DNA from: Magicicada cassinii
Taxonomy: Eukaryota > Arthropoda > Insecta > Hemiptera > Cicadidae
Assembly (NCBI GenBank): GCA_028571305.1
Contig: JAOXNS010133273.1
Coordinates: 1 to 21,984 of the forward strand
Length of the DNA stretch: 21,984 nt
Reading direction: 5' to 3'
Position 1 is the stretch's first letter, and each line of letters begins with the position of its first letter. A model generated the notes under the pieces. That model saw only the letters and a program-made list of their open reading frames with translations, ran no database searches and had not been told where the DNA came from. The position numbers and the translations under genes were made by a program. Positions 10,566 through 19,902 of the stretch are shown piece after piece.

Positions 10566-11529
10566 ACGCTTTATTGTTTACCCTATGCTATGTATGTATA
10601 AAACGAACTCGTGGACGACACTTGAAGTGGTCAGCTCGTTGAAACAATTGATGGATTTCAACAATCCTCTCTCATTTTAATAGTATTATAAATTAGGCTT
10701 TCATACTAAATTAATTGTCCGATAAATGCGACTTCCACGCGTTGTTTCACCGTTTGTCGAGTGACTTTTAATAGTTACAGATATTCATATGTTTCTTCTC
10801 TTTTTCGAATTAATTATTTGTTTTATACTTTAAAAAATTCGTTTTCGTCTACAAAGCCATGTCTGTTCCGTATTCACGTCTGGGCCTTTTTTACGCGTCC
10901 TTCTTACTTAATTCAGTTGGTAAGAGCAGGCCAGTTTCTGTATTTGAGTCTCTGCCGTTCTCAATGTGTAAGTCAGCCGTTTATTATGTTATTCTGATTC
11001 GTCTATACGATAATGTTTTCTCCTCGTTTCTAATAGCCTTTGTTCTAACGATAACAGATTTGTCTTTAAATGTCTTGCATTAGTCGAATAATGTCGACCA
11101 CTGTGTGTAACACTTCAGATTCACATATCTTAACGTTTTCTCTGTTATGATGTAAAATTTTGTATATTTTTTTAATGGGACATATCAAATTTCCTATTCA
11201 TTAACTTCATTAGGTCTATATATAGGCCTAACGTTCTGAGTAACTAAAAACAACCATTTAATTCGTATGTAAGCAAGGAATTTTCATTTTCAGGACGATG
11301 TGAAAAAAATGTATTTCTATAAGCATTTCTGAATAGCAGATTTCCTTTACATGGAATCGATGGTTTGGGTGTTGACTGATTGAGGTGCGGTTTGATATCT
11401 TTACAGAATTGAGTAGGTAAAATGGAAAGTCAAACAAAAGCAATGAACGTCTTTGTAAAGATGGGTACCGAAAGAGGAGTGTCTAATGGATCGCGCTTGT
11501 AGTTACAAAAAAAAAGGAGGAATTTTAAG
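10566..11529. other. AT-rich unassigned DNA
   Basis: Nothing assignable is seen except a TAGGCCTA palindrome at 11223-11230, next to a near copy at 11211-11218 (taggtcta). Frames at 10761-11083 fall in T-rich DNA and look like chance. Confidence 0.55.
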
Positions 11530-11640
11530 CGGAGAGAGGGCAGAAGATCCGGAGGAATTTGTTAGACGAGAGACAGGTACAACCCCACAAAAGTTACTAG
11601 ATCGCAAGCGAAAAAATCTAAGGTGATGGAATGCGGTACA
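11530..11640 (+). mobile_element. Weak candidate LINE C-terminal fragment
   Basis: One plus-strand frame reads EEFVRRETGTTPQKLLDRKR followed by KNLR, then a stop and W. This resembles the IRRRTG..P....IRRRRLRWFGH segment of some LINE C-termini. There is no supporting motif on either side, so the call is tentative. Confidence 0.28.
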
Positions 11641-11979
11641 GTGAAAACTAATTTATTTATAGCTTGATTTTATTTTTCAAACTGTTAGATTTTGTAACAT
11701 TAAGCAAAACTTATGTTCGTGAAAGGAAAGGAAATGCATGGCATGTGACGGTAGCCTAGCGAACACTTCTCCCTTAATCTAATCTATGTTTGGTATGTCA
11801 TTTGTCTGAGAGGTTTCAACAGTCTTGTGTATCCGTATCTCCAGCTTTTTTCCCAGCTCGTTGGGGTGCACTGTCACTGTGTTTCTGTACCTCGTGTAAC
11901 GGTGTTTTACGGATTAGAGAAAGCTTTGAGCAGAATAAGTCCTGACGATGATAACATTGATTTCTTTATTTTTTTTTTT
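11641..11979. other. AT-rich unassigned DNA
   Basis: I see nothing assignable. A TAGCCTA heptamer lies at 11752-11758, and a T run of about 12 bases ends this stretch near 11982. The 137-codon plus frame 11827-12240 begins here, but its first half is unlike its second half, and no domain is visible. Confidence 0.5.
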
Positions 11980-12430
11980 TTAATGCGCCGTATGGCGGCG
12001 ACTGACTTCTGCAGTTCTCGCGGCCAAGCGAGTCCAGCCTCGCCGATTGTCCGTAACAAACTGTACATCCGCCAACGTGAAATTACTAGGACGATGTTCG
12101 TTAGAGTTGTGTACCGGTTCGGTGTATCGTATTCGGTAACGTTTAGCGTAGCACACGTACGCATATACGTGCGTATCGGTGCCGACTATGTAATTTGCAA
12201 GCCGAGATTCCAGATTAGCGGTCGTGCGCACTGCCAATAATGATCACTGTACTGCCAGCCGGACGGGCTCCTTTGTCATAAACCGCGCTGTCGATGACAC
12301 CTGATATTTTCTAATAAAAATTCGCGATTTTACTCCGTGTGTAACAACATTCTCGGCGCTATGCGTCACGCCGTACAGGCCGGGCCGGGCCGTTTCTCCC
12401 TGTCTACGCGTATATAATGTCTGATATATA
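11980..12430. promoter_or_regulatory. CpG-rich patch with a Z-DNA-prone stretch; possible regulatory DNA
   Basis: CpG is dense throughout, and stop codons are rare on both strands. This gives overlapping frames of 137 codons (plus, 11827-12240) and 85 codons (minus, 11907-12164 and 11980-12237), none with a recognised product. A perfect 26-base alternating purine-pyrimidine run lies at 12151-12176. A GGGCC-type 5-bp repeat lies at 12378-12392. The 3' end of the minus-strand LINE abuts the patch at about 12438. It could be a CpG-rich promoter or an inserted repeat; I cannot tell which. Confidence 0.25.
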
Positions 12431-12437
12431 ACAGTAA

Positions 12438-13110
12438 TCATCGTCATCGTTGGTGCTACAACGGTTATTGCTGAGTCTTGACCTCCTCCAGAATCCGTCT
12501 CAAACGATCCCGATTCTACTCGATGGCTCTCCACTCCATCTGACCAAATAGTTTGGCTCCATTGCGGCTTTGGCCGCCTCTCATGACCAAGCAGCATTGT
12601 CAAGTTTTTTCTAGGTATTTCATCTTCCGTCATCCTCATCAAATGGCCGGCCCACCTCAACCTTGAACATTTAATATATTTTATAATGTCTACATCCCCA
12701 AAGAGTGCGTATAATTCTTTATTATAACGTATCCGCCATATACCCTTTTCAAAAAATCTTCTTTTCAAAAATTAAATGATGTCTTTCATTTACTTGGGTG
12801 ATGGTCCACGTTTCTGTTCCATATTATGTTAAGACTGGTCTTATTATGCAGTTTGTGGCCCTTGGTATTAATCTATCTGGTTTAACAGTCCGAATTAGCA
12901 TATATTTTCTGATGAGAGTCGCTGTTGAGTCTCATTTATAGTATCACTATTTTTGCCAATATTGAACCCATATAAATATAGAATGAGCGACTCTTTCAAA
13001 GGTATACAAGCATAACCTAATCCGACTCAAGTACAAGCATATGGTTTCGTTTACATCAGGATCCATTCTAAGAATGAACAAACTTTAGAGGCAGTCACTC
13101 AAGGTTAGGC
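12438..13110 (-). mobile_element. Decayed LINE 3' end (non-LTR reverse transcriptase C-terminus)
   Basis: Read on the minus strand, the pieces come in the right order for a LINE ORF2. RMDPDVNETICL (near 13060) resembles the RMGL.VNE.KTKYM motif. Next come FERV and a YLGSI-like piece, NSDTINETQQRL with a following YFGL-like piece (about 12900-12955), then RPVLT and YGTETWTITQVNERHH (about 12776-12835). The best part is GIWRIRYNKELYALFGD followed by IIKYIK and RLRWAGHLMRM (12631-12663). After that come EIPRK and a frame-shifted RRILEEVKTQQ. The element ends near 12440 in a short ACGATG repeat. The 174-codon minus frame 12244-12768 covers only the last part and then runs past the element end. 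Several stops and frame changes show an old copy, 5'-truncated to about 670 bases. The clade is uncertain; the ATG-type tail suggests RTE-like. Confidence 0.9.
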
Positions 13111-14759
13111 TCAAACGATATACGTTTTACGATTGTCATATTATTTACATATTATGTTCGCAAAATTAATTTTCTAAATTTCACAATGACATTTGCATTA
13201 TTTGTAGACACGTTAGACTGGAAATGATAGCATTTGCTTGACTTCAAACTGTCACAGAAGCTGGCTGCGTTCTTGTCGTCGGCTACACGTGTAGTTCGAC
13301 ACTTTTTACCGTATAGTTTGCTATAAAATATACAAAACGTGGCCGAAACTAAAAAGTGTATATGCAGTACCTCAAATATACAGGTTGTTCTTAATACGAT
13401 CCCATTTACTCGATTAGATACGATAAGAGTAGGCTAATTGTTATCAGTACCCGGAATGTAAAAGGTAGATAACATGAGTGGCACTTGTGTAATACAAGCA
13501 ACATGTTATCTGATTACAGGACTAAAGTATACATTAGAACACAAGTTACCGTAAAGCAACTGTAAGCGCAAAAAGTGTGATAACTTTCGAAGAACGTACT
13601 GTCTTTATTTGTATCAACACCGGACCGATTAAGTTTAAAAGGAAGACTGAATCGGAAATGTCCTGAAAACACACACACACACACATTCACCGGTGCGTGC
13701 ATGAGTGTGTGCTACTAATTATAGAATACTACCTACCGCTTTAAGGTAGACAGGATAGATTATCTTCCTGCAACATAAACCTTTTTTTGCCCCTCATAGC
13801 AAGTGTAGCTCGCGCTCTTCCCAAATATTAGAACTGTTGTGAAAAGCCGTATACTTTTTATAACAGTTCACTAACTGTTCATTTATTCTAGTGTTACTGT
13901 CTTCAGTAATGAATAATAATGAGACTTTTTTTTAACCGGAACATATTTTTATTTAAATTATGTGATAATCGGTCTTCAGAAAGTTTTAAAAAACTGTCAT
14001 CGTCAGAGATACAAATAAAAATTTTATTTAGAAAACTGATGGTAGCAGTAGCCTATTTCCAATGCTCTGTCAAATACAGAATTATATCATTCATTAAAAA
14101 TATATATTCTTGATTAAAGCGTTTTATTGTTATTTAGTAATTTTAATAATATATAGGTATATTGTAAATTATATTTAATTTATTATGTCTACTAAATGTA
14201 GGCCTAGCTATATTTAATTAATTATGTCTGATTTCTCAACCATTGATACTTCCGTCTTATGGACGTTTTCGCGCTTCTCATTTATCATACTGTGTCTTTT
14301 TCACTTGAAATTCAGCGAGCGAAAATATTGTATCTACTACTCCATTGAATAATGTTTTGTTATCTGTACAGTTTATATAAAGTCAGTAGGCATATAAAAA
14401 AATTGTTTTCGGTTGCTATAAGAAAGTATAATAAACGGCTTTATCAGTTGGATTTAACAGTTTGTGTCAAGTACTCGTAATTCTGTCATTTAGAGATCAC
14501 TTTTAACGTCTTGAGAGCTGTCAGCCTGTTTCATTAAATGTTGATTTTGAAACCATCCGAGAGTTCGGAAATCAAAGAGGAATTTATGACAGAAAAAATA
14601 ACTTCCAGTACAAACCAGACAACCAACGTCTAGAACGGTAATTTTAATTTTTAGTACGTTGTATCAGTGAACCGGTGGTGCCGGTTCGGTAATTAATTGC
14701 GAGACTTGATAGAATATGACTTGTAAGTTTGACCGCTTAAGACATTCATTGCTTTTTAA
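13111..14759. other. AT-rich unassigned DNA
   Basis: A (CA)n microsatellite lies at 13669-13684. A 7-bp-arm palindrome gaaccgg/ccggttc with a five-base loop lies at 14669-14687. A TAGGCCTA palindrome lies at 14199-14206. Frames 13514-13702 (minus) and 13919-14113 (plus) have no recognised product. Confidence 0.55.
13669..13684. repeat. (CA)n microsatellite
   Basis: Eight AC dinucleotide units without interruption. Confidence 0.9.
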
Positions 14760-15090
14760 ATGTATTTACCGCGCGGTAATTGTATTCTAAAATAGGCTGT
14801 TGTTGACCACGTCAAACGATGTCGCCCTAATCAAGAAACCGCGCTCCGTACACGCTTAATGACCGGAATTTCGTTCACCGTAATGACCAGTTCAAGGAGA
14901 AAGGTCTAGGCTACGAATTTTCGTTCAGACGGAATGGTTGCTAGCATTGTGCTTCGGCGATAACATTCGTAGATTACGTCCGCTGCTCTGCTGCTGTATA
15001 GCGTTTCGTTTGTTTCCGTTTGTCAGTCTTTTTAGAAATGGAGAAAGTTCGTTTTGTGTCAGCGGTGCTGCAGTAATTAATATATTACAG
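14760..15090 (+). promoter_or_regulatory. CpG-rich patch ending in a splice-donor-like site
   Basis: This CpG-richer stretch opens with the perfect 14-base palindrome TTACCGCGCGGTAA (14766-14779). It ends at CAG|GTATGT (15088-15096), which fits the animal splice-donor consensus well. Such a layout would suit an untranslated first exon, with the donor after 15090. No TATA box or clear initiator can be fixed, and the 61-codon frame 14938-15123 (Leu/Cys/Phe-rich) has no family match. The donor fit may be coincidental, because it runs into a GT repeat. This call is inference only. Confidence 0.25.
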
Positions 15091-15115
15091 GTATGTGTGT
15101 GTGTGTGGGGGGGGG
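15091..15115 (+). repeat. (GT)n tract followed by nine G
   Basis: Seven TG units (15093-15106) lead directly into G9 (15107-15115). Confidence 0.9.
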
Positions 15116-15239
15116 AGGTATAGCGAAAGAGTTCTCAAGTTCACCTTTTGGAAAATTTATTTTCCTGTCTTAAGCTTAAACCAGAGACTTGTCGTATCTA
15201 TGGGACATAGGGTAGCCTGATAATCGTCCTGTATTTGAA

Positions 15240-15595
15240 TACCGTATATCCTGTCAAGGTACACCTCTTTTAACGTAGAACCTTATTCTTGGCTTTCCCC
15301 TATGATTTTTCCCATGACTTCACCGTAATTTCGTAGTCAGACTTCTGTTTCGCGTAATTACGTACTCCGCCCGTTGACATTTGGTCTGTACCTCAATCTT
15401 TCATTCTTATAATATTCCAGTATTCTGGTGTATCTTGGTAAAAAGTTCATCATCGCTTGTATTATCTTTCTCCTACAGTACAGTCTTTTCGAGACGTCTG
15501 TCAAAAGGCTTATTTTATCGTCCATCATTTTAGACACAGGTGGATCTAGAATTTTTCTGAGAGAAGCATACCATTATTGTATCATTTCTGAGTTT
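15240..15595 (-). mobile_element. Probable decayed LINE 3' end, minus strand
   Basis: On the minus strand an open stretch of about 70 codons (about 15358-15575) includes RRKIIQAMMNFLPRY and KNERLRYRPNV. In place and order this resembles the SRIQA.EM.FLRR...RNE.IR.ELNV stretch of LINE C-termini. It is followed by RETEV-LRNYGEVM (15312-15350), like RE.RLRWYGHVM, and then in another frame by RGKPRIRF (15278-15301), like the RGRPR.RW motif. Each match alone is weak, but the order and spacing agree with the better copies in this window. If it is not a LINE, the 70-codon frame starting RKILDPPVSKMMDD would be an unrecognised coding-like stretch. Confidence 0.5.
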
Positions 15596-16727
15596 TCTTC
15601 TCTGATCATTAACGAATTTTAAGGAGTAGTGTAACTTAATTCCCACGAACATGTTTTAAAATAAAAGCACTATTAAATAGGAAGATTTACAACTTCAAAT
15701 AAGATATATATCTATGAAATGAAGTATGAAAACACATTACGGTAGAACGGTAAATCCATTCGTTTTATTTAGAACGGCTATTCATTGTCGTTTAATGTTT
15801 ATTTCGTTGTTTTACTGTTTTATATAAATAATTACGATAACGCATAAACCAATATATTTGAACGTTTTTCTCTGTTATTTTGAAACCTGAAAAGGTTCTG
15901 ACACGAATTTTTCGTGTCAAAGCTACTTGGACATATATTGACAAATTATTCTTACAATATTTTCAGTAAGATAGACAAATTTGGCGTCTTAGCAACGTAC
16001 TGATTTTATCGAGGCGCGCGCGTTCCCTCTGGATCTGCTCCTCTTCGTCAAAAGACTAATGAGATCTTCTGTGTGTTTTTTGAATCCAGTACTTCTTTAG
16101 GTTCACAGCTTCTTAATAAAATTTGGACCTAATGTTGTATGTATGAATGTATTCCGGGGTCAGAGGTGGCGGAAGTTCTGTTAATCGCACGGCAAGGCAC
16201 GCAGTAGGCCTATTGTATCAGTAGCGTTGGCGTGCTTCACTACACGGAACGCTGAGATCTGTAACTAGCGGCGTGTTTTATAAAAACGCTAACGATTCCG
16301 GCAATCTTCTCTCCATTCATGCGTAACGCGCGTGTGATAAGCGTGTAAAAAGACACCGGTAGTACAGTCAGCGGAATTAGGTTCTCGGAAAAAAGTTTAT
16401 CTTACATCGTACCGGAAGAGAAACTACGTGGTAGGAATGGAATTTACGATCTTCCGCTGAATATAGAAAATATACAATCAGTAGAGTACATCGAGAAATT
16501 TCAGACCTGCAGTAGTAGTGCTGTCTTTTTTTTTTACAAGGGGACCGTGTATTGGAAGGCTGAAGAAGAGGTGAATAATACGTAAAAAGCCTAAGCCTTT
16601 GTGCTGAAGAAAGAAAATCATCTTAAATATTAAGTTGCAACTAGTAGGCCTAAACATGTATTAAATAGGAATCTAAGAAATTCAAATTAAGGAATGCGTC
16701 CAACCACTACGATTAAGTTGTGTAAGA
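15596..16727. other. AT-rich unassigned DNA with a CpG-richer middle
   Basis: No gene is seen. A GCGCGCG run lies near 16014-16021. CpG is commoner at 16140-16400. TAGGCCTA palindromes lie at 16205-16212 and 16645-16652. A stretch around 16183-16235 shares the word aaggcacgc with the microRNA miR-124 but does not fold like it. Confidence 0.55.
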
Positions 16728-16925
16728 CGTTCTCTTAGTCAGGTTATGGAGGTGAAGGTTAAATTCCTTTGCACGAAGAGGGGTTGTAGACGTATTGAGA
16801 AATCGAGACATTCGGGAGGAGTTGAATTTCTTGAGCTTACTTAGTAAATTATACAAAAAATATTGGGTCGAACATGTGGGACAGATGACCAGTGCAGATT
16901 ACCTTGGAAATGCGAGTATATTAAC
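16728..16925 (+). mobile_element. Decayed LINE 3' fragment
   Basis: In one plus frame SQVMEVKVKFLCTKRGCRR (from about 16735) resembles the IQAMEMKFLRRV.G.TR motif. After a frame change, RNRDIREELN and then YKKYWVEHVGQM (16798-16887) match RNEDIREELN......YR..W.EHV.RM closely. The order and spacing are those of the LINE family also present at 8450 and 19530. The fragment then fades, with no clear terminal repeat, so its 3' end is not fixed. It is 5'-truncated and broken. Confidence 0.75.
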
Positions 16926-17028
16926 TTCTTCGTTGTCTTTTCAGTTTTTTGGTTGGTAGTGCTGGCCCCTCCATGTTCAATATGTCTGTCGTAGTATGGT
17001 CGTGGTATTCTTAATCTTCTTCAACGTC

Positions 17029-17095
17029 TGAATGAGTAAACAACAAGGGGGGTCTGGGGGGGGATCACTTGTTGCTGGATGAGTAAGCAACAAGT
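17029..17095. repeat. Direct repeat and perfect hairpin around AGCAACAAG
   Basis: The word tgagtaaacaacaag (about 17033-17047) recurs as tgagtaagcaacaag (17080-17094). The second copy is the right arm of a perfect 10-bp hairpin: acttgttgct (17067-17076) and agcaacaagt (17086-17095) around a nine-base loop. A G-rich run lies between the copies. The repeats sit just downstream of the minus-strand frame 17104-17346 and may mark an element edge. Confidence 0.7.
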
Positions 17096-17103
17096 AAAAC
17101 AGA

Positions 17104-17346
17104 CTAGGGTTTGTCCAATAAGAGGGCGTGAAGTCTCTGGTTCCAAATCTCCATTGGTTTGATGTTGCTCCCTGTGACGGATCCCCCCTTGTTCGACAGA
17201 ATAGTCGTGAATACAAGTTTTTCTCCGGCAGTTGTTTCTGCTTCGCTTTCCAACCAGCCGTTATCAACCGCTTCTGGATGTGAGTGTTCCACAAACGATT
17301 CTGCGTCGTTCTTGTATTCACAATTTATACATACTTCTGTAAACAT
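17104..17346 (-). CDS. Unrecognised coding-like frame (80 codons), possible exon or element fragment
   Basis: The minus-strand frame starts at ATG 17346, three codons after a stop, and ends just before the repeats at 17029-17095. The product is acidic and mixed in composition, quite unlike the Phe/Ser/Leu strings of the chance frames here. It has CINC (residues 7-10) and later HSH (residues 22-24), giving C-X2-C-X11-H-X-H. This is short of a standard C2H2 finger but could bind metal. Later parts read ETTAGEKLVFTTILSNKGG and IKPMEIWNQRLHALLLDKP. I recognise no family. A tttacag sequence near its start could serve as a splice acceptor. A second coding-like frame lies just upstream on the same strand (17393-17503). 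It may be host gene debris, an unrecognised element or chance. Confidence 0.3.
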   Translation of the reverse strand: MFTEVCINCEYKNDAESFVEHSHPEAVDNGWLESEAETTAGEKLVFTTILSNKGGSVTGSNIKPMEIWNQRLHALLLDKP

Positions 17347-17392
17347 TTCTCCTTAAGCATTGAGTAAGGTGGGGTAGACCTGGTAGAACTAG

Positions 17393-17503
17393 CTAGTTAT
17401 ATTCACTGCAGGGACATTCTTCTTCCAACGACTGGAATGGTGCTTGATTAAACTCCTTCATCATAAATGAGTGAGAGTTTGAGCCAGGTAATGTAATATA
17501 TTG
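17393..17503 (-). CDS. Unrecognised short coding-like frame (36 codons)
   Basis: This minus-strand open frame has a first ATG at 17464 and a stop at 17393-17395. It includes HSFMMKEFNQAPFQ and SLEEECPCSEYN. The amino acid mix is protein-like. It lies 46 bases upstream of the 80-codon frame on the same strand but in a different frame. No family is recognised, and it is too short to be sure of. Confidence 0.2.
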   Translation of the reverse strand, partial: QYITLPGSNSHSFMMKEFNQAPFQSLEEECPCSEYN

Positions 17504-17940
17504 TTATTACATTTTGTTCAGAAGATTGTGAATCATTTTTTCTTGTTCAATAGAAGATCATGCGTAGACAGGGGGAAATCACATAAATCAGACAGTTCGT
17601 ATGCCTTAAAAGTAACGTCCGTACAAAGCCATTAAATAATTATTCTCAAAAGATTTATTATTTGGATTGCGATATTTGTAATTAGTTGATATTATTTCAC
17701 AGCACCTGAATAAAATTCTTATGGTGACTTCAATCATTTGTGGTTATCCAAGTAATATTTGAAAGTATAAAATTAGATAAATACAAAATAAGATGATTGG
17801 AATGGAAGGGAAGTTTCTCTTAATTACCTAGCCTGGATTTCTCAGCTGTGCATTCTTCTGTCACTGCAGTAAAAGGGAAGGGATTGCGCTGTTTAGTTTT
17901 CGTTTGGCATTAGGTCGCAAACAGTAATATTATTACGCTT
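17504..17940. other. AT-rich unassigned DNA
   Basis: I see no gene, repeat or element in this stretch. Confidence 0.6.
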
Positions 17941-18340
17941 GCAGATAAACGATTATTGTATTTTGAAGTAGTAACAAAGATACAAAGACGGTATCCAGAC
18001 GGACGCGTTCGTTCATCCGTAACTCAAACACGGCACGCTATACACAGAATTGACATTCAAAAACCGAACGTGTTAATAATTTATTTAGGATATATTTTAT
18101 GTTTATATTTCTCGCTTATGTGTATGGCCGGCCGGCTATTGGGGAGCGCGTAACTAACGCTAGTTATTTTAATTGGAGCTGGTTAATGTTTATTGTGTTG
18201 GGCGGAACTAAGATAAATTCTCTCTCGGAAAGAGAGAAAGGGATAGAGAGAGCGAGAGTGAGAAGGAGGTTAAGCATATAGTCAAACAGAAATCTCATTT
18301 CGTCAGAGAGAGCAGCGGCAGCGGCGACGGCATACAATCA
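17941..18340. promoter_or_regulatory. CpG- and GAGA-rich patch; possible regulatory DNA
   Basis: The patch combines CpG clusters, the palindrome GCCGGCCGGC (18127-18136), TAAT/TTTAT words and an inverted CCAAT word. Its right part is full of GAGAG words (18220-18316). ttctctct and agagagaa (18218-18225 and 18231-18238) form a hairpin. In insects GAGAG is the core of the GAGA factor site found at promoters and Polycomb response elements. Frames 17956-18153 and 18099-18281 have no recognised product. Regulatory function is inferred from these words only. Confidence 0.3.
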
Positions 18341-18620
18341 TGCATGTGGTGCTGGTGCCCTGTTCCCCCCTCCTACCTCTCGACGTCTGTACCTACTACC
18401 CGGCTTCTACTACAGCTCTCTCTACGGTTATGATTATTGTTATGTTTATCGTTATTATTATACCCCCCTACCCATTTATTATTATTGTTATAGTTATTCC
18501 CCGCGGGGCCGCCGCGCATTCTGTCACGAGTTCTTTCAAGGTTTTTATTTTATTTTTTATTGTTATCATTACTATTATTATTTTAATGATTATTATTATT
18601 ATAGTTGGTTGGTTGGTTGC
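18341..18620. repeat. Low-complexity ATT/GTT block ending in (GGTT)n
   Basis: Imperfect TTA/ATT/GTT triplet runs cover about 18428-18500 and 18540-18604. A GC-rich island separates them (about 18500-18525). The block ends in three to four GGTT units (18605-18618). The Ile/Val-rich frames on both strands here are products of the repeat. Confidence 0.8.
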
Positions 18621-18719
18621 GTAGACAGGATATAGAAAATAATCTTGGCGTCTCGGTTTATGTGTCCCTGGTGACTGGGCTCTTATTGTTAGCATTGTGT
18701 ACCGGAGCCCAACCCAATC

Positions 18720-18777
18720 TATATAAATATATATGTATATATATTAATGTTGGTGCATGCGCGTTTGTGCGCGCGTA
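18720..18777. repeat. (AT)n tract followed by alternating GC/GT stretch
   Basis: An AT-alternating tract (about 18720-18745) is followed within ten bases by two alternating purine-pyrimidine runs, 18753-18764 and 18766-18777, rich in GC steps. The pair is prone to cruciform and left-handed DNA. No gene is associated. Confidence 0.75.
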
Positions 18778-19529
18778 GAACAATACTCTGTCCTTTTCTT
18801 CTACTGCCATCGTCTCACTCGAGCATTCTTTTCTTTGTTACTACGGTGAGTTCTAATCATCTTTTTTTGTTTTTGTTTGTTGTTTCTTTTTTTTTTTACC
18901 TTGGAGAGTTCTTTCTGTTACGTTGTTTTCGCATACAGAACAAACTTTATACACGTAATGTTCGGTATGTTATATGAAATAACGATTTAGCGTAATATAA
19001 TATGCGCATTTATATCGTACGCATATAACGCGTTGGAATCAGATTTTAATACTAAAATGTAGAATATTATTATAATCGTGTGGTCGTTGTGTTTTCGAGT
19101 TCCCAGCGCTGTTCTCCTTCTTATTGCCGTATGTTTTGTCATTTGTTGCGATAGGCTCCAGCTAACTCTGCCCGTTAGCTTAGTGTCTTCTCGTTTCGGT
19201 AATGGTTGACATCATAAGGATTGATTGTATTTTGACATTCTCTTATGTCTCGTGTTAATAAGATACATTGGTAGAAATGTGATTGTACTTTGTTACCGTG
19301 AGGTTGTGTGCACTCTAATGAATATGAAATCCTTTTGTATTCGTTTCTTTTATTCGTGTAAATGAACGTAGATATATCCGTACACATTGCAGGTACATTT
19401 AAATATATTTTGTGCATAGTCATTTAAAGTTGAAAAATTTGAGTCTGGAGGGCGTTCGGGGATTATGTAAGGTTAATGGATGGAGTAAGAAAAAAAACTG
19501 TAGGAGAATTGGTACGGTGAGTATGGAAC
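18778..19529. other. AT-rich unassigned DNA
   Basis: The left half is T-rich on the plus strand, and the right half near 19480 is purine-rich. No gene is recognised. Frames at 18747-18977 (plus), 19175-19423 and 19420-19638 (minus) have no family resemblance. The last runs antisense into the LINE remnant. Confidence 0.55.
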
Positions 19530-19902
19530 ACAGTACTTGCAGAATATAGGATAACATTGGTGAAGAAAAAAGAATTACAGTCGTATTCAAGCAACCGAAA
19601 TGAGATTTCTCAGGCACGTGGCAGAATATACTCTTCAAGATCAGAAAAGAAATGTTTATTACGGTAGGAACTGAATATTATGAGTATACTTGATATAATT
19701 ACCCAGTATCGGCTAAAATGGTCGGAACGTCTTAATCGAATGAATGACTGCCGCATCCCCAAACGACTGTGCAATTATCAGCCGAAGGACGAAGAAGTGC
19801 GTGACGTCCGAAGAAGCGTTGAAGTGACTAACTCTAGTCTGTCTGCTTGGGACCGGACCAAACCATTTTTTGGTTTAATTCTTGCTGAATATGATGATGA
19901 AA
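19530..19902 (+). mobile_element. Decayed LINE 3' end with ATG-type tail
   Basis: SRIQATEMRFLRHVAEYTLQ (from 19579) leads, after a frame change, into an open stretch with ILDIITQYRLKW and SERLNRMNDCRIPKRLCNYQ (plus frame 19680-19970). These are the classic C-terminal motifs of an insect LINE ORF2: RIQAAEMRFLRRV, YRLKW..HL.RM and RIPK..L.Y.P. The following DVRRSVEV stands where DVGRPRRRW is usual. The element ends at about 19902 in a short ATGATGATGA repeat, then an A-rich run. Only the last 370 bases or so remain. The frame that continues past 19902 is no longer LINE. The family appears to be the same as at 8450-8825 and 16728-16925. Confidence 0.88.

Noticed and set aside
10906-10965. tRNA-like A box (attcagttggtaagagca)
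   Set aside because: The conserved GG of the D arm is matched, but the TAGC start is not. No B box or pairing anticodon and acceptor stems follow.
11827-12240. 137-codon plus-strand open frame
   Set aside because: Overlapping frames of 85 codons exist on the other strand because the patch is CpG-rich and stop-poor. The product includes a homopolymer-derived Phe run and no domain.
16183-16240. Word aaggcacgc shared with the microRNA miR-124
   Set aside because: The rest of the mature sequence does not match, and the surrounding DNA pairs only over about six bases.
18340-18695. Ile/Val-rich frames on both strands that look like membrane proteins
   Set aside because: They come from ATT/TTA repeats read in both directions.
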